DNA from: Tuctoria greenei
Taxonomy: Eukaryota > Streptophyta > Magnoliopsida > Poales > Poaceae
Length of the DNA stretch: 64,000 nucleotides
Assembly (NCBI GenBank): GCA_036927565.1
Contig: JAYESD010000009.1
Coordinates: 164,136,929 to 164,200,928, forward strand
Direction: 5' to 3'
The notes below the pieces were generated by a model. It made no database searches. It was not told where the DNA came from and saw only the letters and a program-made list of their open reading frames with translations. Shown one piece after another: positions 10,275 to 19,478 of this stretch. Each line of letters opens with the position of its first letter. Within the stretch, counting starts at the first letter, position 1. The position numbers and the translations under genes are program-made.

Positions 10275-11397
10275 TGGGTCGCGTAAAGTTTAGGACAGGA
10301 TTTTTAGCTGAATTAATTAATTACCAATTTCTTCTTTTGAAAATATTATTATACATTTTTATTTCTATTTCAAATTTTGATCTTAAGTTATTTTGGAAGT
10401 TACAAAATGTTACACAGATGTACAAATATAATACAATAATTTAGTTTGAATAAGTTTTAAGGAAAACTAACTTTCAATACCATAAAAATTTGTACACTAA
10501 AGTTTTTTTTTTCTTCTTCCTCTTCATTGTGTTTAGTTTCTCATTTTACTATCATTATTCTTCTTACTATTATTTGAATGAAAGGTTCAAGGGTTTGAAC
10601 GTTGTTTTTTTTTTGAACTTAAAATTCTTCTTTAGCAATTGAAAATTTTGTTTTCCAAGCAAAGCACCTCAATAGATTAGTTCTAATTAATTAGCATTTG
10701 ATACAACACATTAATTTTATTTTCCTTCACTTAGGCTTTATTTATTTATTCATTTGCCATGATTTTTTTTCAAATTTTTATTTATTTATTCATTATGTTA
10801 TTACTATTATATTGAGTAAATTTGTTTATTATTATATAATTATTATTTTTCTCTAGTTGTTACACTTTATTTTTATGTTCTTATACATTCTTATTCTTAT
10901 TATTATTATTAATATTATTTTGATCTTGGCTTAAATATGCACTATGGTTTTAATCTTAAAGTCTTCCATTTCAAATGCATTATCATGATTACTATATTTA
11001 GTATTATTGTTTTCTTTTCCTTTTTGGCAATTATGAGGGTTACAATCCCACCCACCTTACAGAGAATCTCGCCCACGAGATTCAAGTGGGTCGGCTACCC
11101 CCCTTAAACAGACAAATGTTATAATTTCTTGTTGTTATTATTATTAATCTATTGCAATACATCAACAACGTGTTCTAATTCGCAGTGAAGAAGGCTTGGA
11201 CTTCACTTGCTAACTAAAGGGGGCCTAAGCAAGTGATGTATGGTAATCTCGAAATGTCTTCTTCTTTTGCATTGTCATCCTTCGTCGATCTTCAAGCTTC
11301 TGTCAGTCGGGTCGAAGCTTCGTCTTCATGAGCGAGGTCAAAGGAGTGTCTAAGAGGTCCATTCTAACTAAGGTCACGTGCCTAGAGTCAACATATA
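10275..11397 (-). other. Non-coding internal region of the LTR element
   Basis: The sequence is AT-rich with many stops on both strands and long T runs at 10500-10620 and 10740-10920. At 11064-11083 it holds a second hairpin, GAATCTCG and CGAGATTC around CCCA, with CTACCCCCCTT at 11095-11106. This resembles the real polypurine tract region 800 bp away. No protein-coding stretch is supported. Confidence 0.75.
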
Positions 11398-11409
11398 GCT
11401 CTGATACCA
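11398..11409 (-). promoter_or_regulatory. Primer binding site, tRNA-iMet type
   Basis: The minus strand reads TGGTATCAGAGC, separated from the LTR by the same 3 bp spacer as in the element at 1-4322. Confidence 0.92.
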
Positions 11410-11412
11410 CTT

Positions 11413-13532
11413 TGTCACACCCGGTTTTATTAAGCATAAAACCAGTTGCAAAATACATGTATGCCAGGATCAGTTTCATCATACATGTACGATAAGTAGT
11501 GATAAACAGTTCTATATCGCATGAAAACAACATTTATAGCTTTCAAAAGTGTTTTGAATAGCAGCAGAAGAGGAAAAACTCTAAGCAATCACAGACAAAT
11601 TGACTGGCAGCAACGCGACCTATGCACCGTCTTCACTTGTCACTGTCTTCATTAGGTCTTCTCTTCACTGAGCAGCATATCAAAAGTACAACAAAGCAAG
11701 TGTGAGTACCATCCCGTGGTACTCCGCAAGTGTGGGAAATAAATGACATGTAGGCCAATCAAAAAGGAAAGGCTGATAATGGTTTAAGCACTATGCATTA
11801 AACCTAACCTTAGCTTTCATTAGCACCTACATCTAAGTGTATATTCCCATTCATTATAGAATAACAATAATAATGAATCAATACCAACATCATTCTCAAA
11901 CCATCATCTCAACCATCATCCCAACCATCGTCTAATTATGAATTGGACACCAAGCCGCTCTTGTCCGTGAGCACGGCTGTCATGACAGTTTTACCAAATC
12001 TCTGCAGAGAGTGTACCCTTTCCCCACAAGCAGTGATTTCATCCCCTGTTGCCAGGTGGACTTGAGTAAACCTCCATGTAGCCCGTGGTGATCAACCACA
12101 TTTCACACTTCCGTAGGTGTGTGGCCAGGAGATCACTACATGGTCTTTACAAAGGTGCTCCCGACTAGTGCTAGCCCTCTAAGGTTTCCACCACTGAGGA
12201 TTCTCGGAGTAACCCTCCGCCTCAGAGCCCCCTCTTGAGCCTTGCGGATCCCAGAGCAGTTTCCCTACATCATTCCCCGCACCATCCAACCACTAGCATT
12301 TCATCGGGAGAAACCTAATTAATTAACCAAGCTGCCCCATCTCAGTCTCGTGGTGGTACTATAGAGCTTAGTGGCTTCCTCCATAAACCGGTCCTTAGAA
12401 TCCGGTGGTAACAAACCCAATCCCGGGTCTCGTGCAAACTGCACCATACCAAATCTATCCAACCACCAGATTCCTATCCACTACTATTGTGTAATCACCA
12501 CAAATTCAAGTAACCAATAAAGTTTAATGTAGCACCATAGTATGAAATCCCAATCCCAATGTTTAAGCATGGCTAAGCATAACTATGACCTACCTACTTC
12601 CCAACCCATTTCAGGTAACAAGGAATTATATGGAACAGGGCATGTAAACATGAAATAGGACATAAATTTAATTAGCATGCATCTATCTAAATCCCTAGAA
12701 TTGGTACAAGATGGTCAAGGGAACTTGCCTTTTATTAAATAGCTGCTCAGTCTTCTTGAGTGAACTCTTTGCCTTCACCTCTTCATGTAGCTTCTTGATC
12801 GAGATATGAATGTGTGTACACCCGGGTGTTGCGCACGCCGGAAAACGGCCGGAGACGGCGGGCGATGGTGAGGGGCGGCGGCTCGGCCATCGGTTCAGCG
12901 GGGGAGCATGACGGGATTCAATCGATTTTGGGTCCTGCGTGGGCGGAGGGGGCGTTGGAATCCTCAGAGGACCGTCGGCGGCGGCCGGGAGGGCTCCCAC
13001 ACGCAAGGCACCGAGGTCGGAGTGGTGGTATCCATGATGATGGTGGCTAGGGTTCGGGCAAGGGGGGGGGGGGGGAGTGGGGCGCGGTTGTAAATAAAAT
13101 GGGGGAGATGGTTGCTGGGGCATAGGGGGCACGTGAAGGCAAGAGGTGGGGCGCTGGCGGTTGCTGCGCGGGAGCGCACACACGCACGGGCGAGCGGGCG
13201 GTTGGAGGAAGGGGCGGTTGGGGGAAGAAGAGGAGTCTGACAGGCGGGCCCCGCGTGTAAGAGAGAGAGAGGGGGGGGGGGGGGGGGAGGGAAGTGCGGG
13301 TTGGGCTGGGCCGAGGTGGAGAGGAGGGAGAGAGGATGTGCTCTGATATGGGGATTTGGCCCAGGTATGTTTATTCCCTTTTCTTTTATTTTGTTTTCTT
13401 TTCTTATCCATTTGAATTTAAATTCAAATCTTGACAAATCTACTGTTTGAATTTAAACAATCACAAAAAAATGCACAAACAAATGTAATTAAATTATTTT
13501 TCTTTCTTTTTAAAAAAAATGTGGGTGTTAGA
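11413..13532 (-). repeat. 5' LTR of the non-autonomous element, 2120 bp
   Basis: It starts TGTCACACCCGG and ends GGGTGTTAGA, the terminal C being mutated to G (10235 keeps C). G runs near 13062-13076 and 13270-13287 are longer than in the other LTR. The target duplication AGAGG follows at 13533-13537. Confidence 0.92.
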
Positions 13533-14262
13533 AGAGGCGACCCACCGCCCCCTTCACGAACCCCTCGTTCCCGCCGACGACCAGCCTGAGCCCAAGTCCC
13601 AGAGCATTGCCTCCCCCACATTTAGCCCCCAGTGGCTATGGTGACCTCCCGCCGGCGATGCACAAGCTCCACATGCCCTCCCCCTCGCGTCTCCCATGGC
13701 GGCCCTCGCAAGACCGACTTGTCGTGGCTCCCTCAGAGGTACTAGAGTCTGCCGGGGAGACGGTGCACCCGCGTCGATCAAGACCTTCCCTCCGGGAGCC
13801 CGCCGGTAGATCTGTTACTTCCGGCATGCTTCCGCGGTCATATGCCTCTGTAGTTCTTCTGGCCACTTCCACGGCATCGGCAATGGCTCCCTTGATCGGG
13901 CAGCGCCCTCCGAGAGGCCTCTGCAACATCTAGTGATGGTTAGATTCGATCTTCAACCGAGGGTTGCAGTGTTCCACAAGGAAGAAGAACCAGTTCTAAT
14001 TCGAAAGCCAGTCAACCTCCGGCCGTCGGGAGTTACTCCATGGGGCCCAGCGGAAAGAGGTCCTCCTCGAGCCTCGGGCCAGGCATGGTGTGATCTGCTT
14101 CGATCACAGTGTCACGTCAGAGTGGGCATGCCTTCACAGCGCGAGCCAGCTGACCTGCACGCACCCGGGTCTGAGCACAGAGGTATTCCCGACATTGGAA
14201 ACACCGCAGCAGTGGCACCAGGTGAAAAGAAAGCACTGGTGGCATCATGAGTGCCCAGTTAA

Positions 14263-14405
14263 GACCATCCGCAGCGGTTTCTTCTAAAATTTACTCTATC
14301 TCTCTATACTTCTAGTATATCCTCTATACTTTCAGCATTCCACTTTGGACATTTACTCTATATTTCCAGTCCAGTAAACTTTACAGTGAACCACTACGGA
14401 TAGTC
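14263..14405. mobile_element. Harbinger-type MITE, 143 bp
   Basis: The ends are inverted repeats: GACCATCCGCAGCGGTTT on the left against GACTATCCGTAGTGGTTC (reverse complement of the right end). A 3 bp duplication TAA flanks it (14260-14262 and 14406-14408), as for PIF/Harbinger elements. The centre is TCTCTAT-rich and non-coding. It lies in the ORF1 region of LINE B. Confidence 0.75.
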
Positions 14406-15695
14406 TAAGGCTCTTGGCCCATCGACCAACCAGCCATACATTTTTTTCAGCAACAAGCTAAGGGGTCGGTGCTTCAATTGTCTGGCAAGGGATCACATTC
14501 GACGAGATTGTGGGGACCTTCGCTGCTGGCAATGTGGAGAATGGGCCATACCTCGCCTCGATGTCAGTGCCAACCTACAAGAGTTACTCACCACGCTAGG
14601 GGCATGGACTCCCTAACATAGGGGACCCCTCCCCTCCCCGGTTCGGACGCAGCTTCTGTGCTCCTATTCCTATTAGGTGGCACGATGTTATTTTTTCATG
14701 TGAGTCCAGTCACGGGATTACAAATTTGGGAGCACCGAAGCCGTATTCCCCGGTTCCCACTCCCAGGCATCACCTCACAAGCACACTCGTATGGAGGGAC
14801 ATCACCGGATCGAAGGAGTGGATCCCCACCGCAACCAGCCTAGTCGTTGCACTGGCGATGCGCTGGGTCGAAGGGCGGAGCCCCTTCGTGGCCCCGCCAT
14901 TGACTTCCCAGGCAACCCACGGAGCCGTTCGTGGGTCTCGGACAAAATGGCCATCCTGTCCGAGGGGAGATGGCCCAGAAGGAAGGACTGCTTACCAGCC
15001 AGGCTCTCCTGGTGATGGAGGGAGCCCTCAGGGTCAGCTCCAGGGAGGAGCTCAAAGACGCCATCATACACCACTTCGAGCTTCGCGAGTACGAGTTCCA
15101 CATCTTCTGAAGCTTGTCGAAGTTGTTCTTGGTGCTCTTCAAAGGGGAATCCTTGAGGAACTTGGTGTTTGCACGCGGCTGCATCGTTGAAGGGGCCGTT
15201 CAAGTTCCGCTTCCACTCCTGGGACAAGGACGTGGACGCCCACGGGATCAGGTGCGCCATACCTTACCACATCAAACTTAGCCTTGAAGGTATTCCACAC
15301 CATGCCTGGTTTGAGGAGATCGCATCCAAAGTGCTTGGAGACTCCTGTGCCATCCACCACGTTGCGTCTGCCACGAGGCAGTGGGATGGTCTCCGTGTAT
15401 TTGTCTGTTGGGCTTTTTGCAGGGACTCGAGCAAGATTCCGCAGGCCGTCTACCTCACGCTCACCAGCAGCCAGGCACACCGGGCCAAGACCCCCAGATT
15501 CAGTTCACAAGGCCGAGGGCTCTCCAACAAGGGAATGTGTATCGAATTCTAGTGCACATAGACTACATCGAGGACATCATGTTCTACCACTATCCTTCTG
15601 AAGAGCTCACTGCAAAGGGGCGCGAAAAGATGCACGAATTTCGTTTGCAGTTCGGACGGCTGGACGGAGACCTCGAGGATGAAGGGAGGCAGCCT

Positions 15696-15698
<3 letters not shown>

Positions 15699-15727
<29 letters not shown>

Positions 15728-15728
15728 C
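15699..15728. repeat. Homopolymer run of 30 C
   Basis: Thirty C in a row within the LINE ORF1 remnant (proline on plus, glycine on minus). A shorter C run lies at about 16383-16395. Length is prone to sequencing error. Confidence 0.8.
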
Positions 15729-16841
15729 ACCCATGTCGTCCTCCTGTGCGACGCCGTTCTCCAAGAGATGATGAAGACCGTGATGATGAGGGTCGACATT
15801 CAAGATCCTGTGCCATCCTTGCTCATGTGGCAAGATGGATGGAGGGTCGCTCCACTTCTGACAGAGGCAGGATCCTCGACAGACACTTGCGCGGCGATCG
15901 GGGCCGCCAGTGGGGCTCCTCTAGCCATTCCGCCTCTCCTGGCCACTGGGACTACTCCCCATGCCGGGAGCTCTGGCGGGCAAAAGGTACCACGACCATG
16001 GGGGGCACCGGATTCTATGGATGTGACCATGGCCCCGGGCACATGAACATTCTTCCCTGGAAGCTCCCAGTCAGTGGTCGGAATGCAATTGTGATTGCAC
16101 CTACTGAGGATGTGGATGTGCATTCCTTGACGACGGGCGAGGGTAACCATGTCCCTGTATCCGAAGCCATCATCGTTCCACTAACAGTCCTGCCTCCGGC
16201 TCTGCATGCTCAGACAACATTGCTCCCTCTGCGGAGACTCACCCTCACGGAAGTCAGGTCCAGGCAGCCATACAAGACCCCGACGCACCATTGGTGTTCC
16301 CACAGGAAACTACTGTGGCCAGCGGACCATCCCCCTAGGGGAGAACAGGAAAATCACCGATTGATCAACCTGACTGTGGAGCCCCCCCCCCCCCCAAGCT
16401 GATGTGATTGAGCAGACCACAAAATTGTCTGACTTTGAAGCTTTGGTCACGCAACCCCTGGTCCCCCTGCTGCCTGCGCCAGTTGCATCACCGCCTCGAC
16501 CTCCCCATGCAGAACGTACGACGATTTCACAGGGCACCGCGGAGAGGCGCAACCCACGTCTCCAGGACAAGGCGAAGAAGCGCAAACCTACGATCAGACT
16601 TGCTCAGGAGCTCCTGACAAAGAAGTGGGGCATGCTAAAGCCCAATGAAGCCCTTGATGACCTAACCCTTCAGCAGTACCTCAACAGGTACAAGAAGCCG
16701 TTGTCGCCGGCGGTACTCCAGGCGATCAAGGCCCTGTCAGTGGTAGCGGAAAAGAAAAAGAAACACAAGACCAAAGCTAGCAAGAAGGGTGGAGCCGGGT
16801 CAAAGAAGATGAAGAAGCCACCGGCAGTGGAGGCGGCTTGA

Positions 16842-17202
16842 GCTCCCAGCTGTTATGCCTTAAGTCGTTTACATAGTTTCCAATGAGTATTTTGATCACC
16901 AGCAAGTCCGCAGTATTTTGGCGTACTCGTCGCGTCTCCGAGGTGAACTCTCTGTCCCATGCGGCGGAGTCTACATCAGCCCGGTGTCTCCTGGAGTGTG
17001 ATGAAGTCAGCAGAAGGAAGCCTCTAGGAGTGTCGTATTTTGTTGTGCCTGGGCTGGTCCTTTTGTGGGGTGATCGTTATGAATTGTATGAACCATCTTC
17101 ATGTATGACTATATATCAGCGATGCTAGACCTGCTTGATGTGGTATCCCGGATTGTTAAGTGGTGTGCGCTGTGTGTTCATGGCTGATCCACTTACTACC
17201 CG
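16842..17202 (+). other. Spacer between LINE ORF1 and ORF2
   Basis: It runs from the ORF1 stop to the ORF2 start without a convincing reading frame, as is usual between the two ORFs of plant LINEs. Confidence 0.6.
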
Positions 17203-18066
17203 ATGCTTTCGTGGAATGTACGGGGCCTTAACAGTTTGGCAAAGCAAACAGAGGTCAGACAGACAGTACAAACCCATAAACCGATGATTGTTTGCTTGCA
17301 GGAGACCAAGTTGATGGAGGTCACTCCCCAGATTATACGTAACAACTTGGGCATGGCATATGAATCTAGCTTTGGCTTCCTACCGGCACAAGGCACTAGA
17401 GGAGGGATCATCGTGGCATCCAATGCAAACCACATCACACTCTCCAATTTTTCCACAACCCTCCTCACCATCACCGCCACTGTCTCGGATAATAGAACCC
17501 ATTTGTCCTCTTCTTTCACCGGGGTATACGGCCCGCAGGACTGGGAGAAGTGCCTATTCTTTAGAGAGCCTAGACAGTTGAAGCCCCTGGTCAACCCTGC
17601 ATGGGTGATTATTGGGGACTTCAATATGATCTACCTGGAGCAGGACAAGAGTAATGATAGGTTGAACCGGCGTATGATGAGGAAGTTCAGAACTACCCTT
17701 AATCAGTTGGAGGTCAAAGAAGTCCATTTGCTTGGCCGGAAATACACATGGTCCAACGAACAACGCCAGCCAACATTGTCGCACATTGATCGAGCCTTCT
17801 CCTCGGTAAGCTGGGAGGAAGTATATAGCAACCCCATATTGCAGCCGCTCTCATATTCCGTATCAGATCATTGCCCTATTCTTGTTCAGCACATGTCGAC
17901 CCAACATGTGAGCACCGGCTTCCGTTTTGAGAACCACTGGCTCGACGTGTCGAGGTTCCATGAGTGTGTCGCCCAGGCACGGGCTAAACCCATCTGGAAT
18001 CCGCAGAACCCGATGATGTCTTTACTCACCAAACTCACCCACACGGGCAAGGCTCTCAAAATCTGA
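17203..18066 (+). pseudogene. LINE ORF2 endonuclease domain
   Basis: The 287-residue open stretch starts MLSWNVRGLNS, followed by IVCLQETKL (catalytic E), RGGIIVAS, VYGPQ, WVIIGDFNMI (the D/N motif), LLGRKYTWSN, SHIDRAF and SDHCPILV (the terminal D-H pair). These are the motifs, in order, of the apurinic-like endonuclease that nicks target DNA for target-primed reverse transcription. All the main catalytic residues I can recognise are present. A TGA at 18064-18066 ends the frame where a normal LINE would continue into the linker. The linker resumes at 18079. It was part of a bifunctional endonuclease-RT protein and is now truncated. Confidence 0.88.
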
Positions 18067-18078
18067 TCCAAGTCGCTG

Positions 18079-19026
18079 GTGCCTTTGGGGAAACTTGCTA
18101 TGGCGATTTGCCGTGAGGTCATTCATCGTTTTGATGAAGCTATGGAGCACCGGAAGTCGTCTGATGAAGAGAGGGATACAAGAAAATTACTCAAATCAAG
18201 GTTGCTCGGCCTGACAGCCATTGAAAAGGCTAGGGACAAGCAAAAAATCAGGAATGACTTGGATCAAGGAAGGTGACGCCAACACAAGATACTTTCATAT
18301 CATGGTGAATACAAGAAAGCAAAAGAATTACATCCGGTGCCTGGAGCACGGGGACGACGTAAAATTCCGGCAAGAAGACAAGCACAAAATCATCCTACGC
18401 CATTTTATCGACACTCATCTCCCAAGGAGCCGCTGTTTGAACCTAGGATACCTGGGATGGCAACAACATGAGCTCTAGCATCTGGACAAACCGATCATGG
18501 AGGAAGAAGTTTTCAAGGTAATCCGCACCTTTGCCAAAGGACAAAGCCCCAGGGCCGGATAGCTTTAACGACACCTTTCTTTCTCAGTGTTGGGACGTGA
18601 TCAAAACCGACTTCCTCTCGGCAGTGGAGCAATTTTGCTCCCTCAATCAGCAAGGCATGCCCTATCTAAACCAAGCTCTTGTAGTACTCATACCAAAGAA
18701 GGAGAACTCCTGGAAGGTGTCGGACTACACACTGATTAGCCTTACGCACATCTTTACGAAGGTCATATCAAAAGTGCTGGCTAACAGGTTGGCTCCGGAT
18801 TTGGATTGGATAATCTCTCTTAATCAAAATGCCTTCATAAAGACGGTGCATCCATGACAACTACATGTTCATGCAGCAGGCCATTAAACATCTCCAGCAG
18901 GAAAAAGCTTTGGCGCTCTTCATGAAGCTCGATATTTCGAAGGCCTTCGATACTGTCAATTGGGCCTTCCTACTGGACACCATGGCACAACTAGGGTTTG
19001 GACAGAGATGGAGAGGGTGTATATTG
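18079..19026 (+). pseudogene. LINE ORF2 linker and start of reverse transcriptase
   Basis: After the endonuclease, frames at 18079-18478 encode the linker, including WIKEGDANTRYFH, the usual plant LINE signature before RT. From 18531 come DKAPGPDSF, VVLIPKKENSWKVSDY and LTHIFTKVISKVLANRL, then FMKLDISKAFDTVNW (motif A with its Asp). The protein breaks at 19026, where the CACTA element starts. Stops at about 18274, 18476 and 18855 show decay. RT motifs B and C of this copy are missing from the window; the related copy A has them. Confidence 0.85.
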
Positions 19027-19460
19027 CACTACACCAATCTCGATGATTTGCGACGGCCAGTACCATCACAAATAAAGGAAAAACCATCGCAAATAAGCTA
19101 TTTGCAACGGCTCCGGACGGCCACTGTCGCAAATAACGCTATTTGTGACTGCTGGCTACCGCCATCGCAAGTTATTACCAGGGGCGGGTCGGCCCCATGA
19201 GGCTATTTGCGACGGCCTGGCCATCACAATTAAGGCCCTATTTGCGACGATCAGGCCGTCGCAAATAAAACCAGGTGATGGGACCCACGCGGCCATCCGA
19301 CGGGACCCACACGGCCATTTGCGACAGCCTGGCCATCGCAAATAGGGCCTTAATTGCAACGACCAGTCCATCGCTAATAACATAGACTTATTTGCGATGG
19401 CCAAAAGCCTTATTTGCAACAGTACTATATAAAAAGCCGTCGCAAATAAGGTTTTTTTAT
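19027..19460. repeat. CACTA subterminal repeat array
   Basis: About fifteen units resembling ATTTGCGACGG or its complement CCGTCGCAAAT, in both orientations and with variants (TTGCAACGG, CCATCGCAAAT). Such arrays bind the TNPA-type protein in En/Spm elements. Confidence 0.85.
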
Positions 19461-19478
19461 TTTTTTAAACAAAAAATG

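Larger units (their letters stand above)
8124..13532 (-). mobile_element. Complete non-autonomous LTR retrotransposon, 5.4 kb
   Basis: Two nearly identical 2.1 kb LTRs flank a 1176 bp internal region with no gag or pol. The target duplication AGAGG is perfect (8119-8123 and 13533-13537). The primer site on the right (11398-11409) and polypurine tract on the left (10237-10250) give minus orientation. The layout resembles LARD-type elements but is shorter. Its LTR core is shared with the 3 kb LTR at 1260-4322, so an autonomous partner with related ends probably mobilised it. The host sequence is the 5' region of LINE copy B. Confidence 0.93.
13607..16841 (+). pseudogene. LINE ORF1 (zinc-knuckle protein), broken
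   Basis: Several plus-strand frames add up to a plant LINE ORF1. A proline-rich start lies at 13607-13933. A CCHC knuckle RCFNCLARDHIRRDC (C-X2-C-X4-H-X4-C, about 14467-14514) follows. A second knuckle begins CWQCGEW but has lost its His and last Cys. At 15190-15370 comes a block FKFRFHSWDKDVDA...LEGIPHHAWFEEIASKVLG typical of the RNA-binding domain of grass zinc-knuckle ORF1 proteins. The C-terminal 145 residues (16404-16841) are basic, with RRNPRLQDKAKKRKP and a lysine-rich end, in keeping with nucleic acid binding. The order is unusual because the knuckle comes before the domain normally upstream of it, suggesting rearrangement. Frameshifts, a MITE and a run of 30 C disrupt it. Confidence 0.65.
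13533..19026 (+). mobile_element. LINE copy B (L1-type), interrupted
   Basis: It holds ORF1-like sequence with a zinc knuckle (13607-16841), a spacer, and ORF2 with endonuclease and reverse transcriptase (17203-19026). The RT stops in motif A at 19026 where a CACTA element begins; LINE copy A shows how it should continue (GGATATTGGCCCTATTTGG). Part of its 5' end is probably the stretch 8032-8123, left of the LTR element. The 3' half is not in the window. Stops and frameshifts make it inactive. Confidence 0.82.

Noticed and set aside
15549..15833. Glycine-run frames on the minus strand
   Set aside because: By-product of the 30-C run within LINE ORF1.
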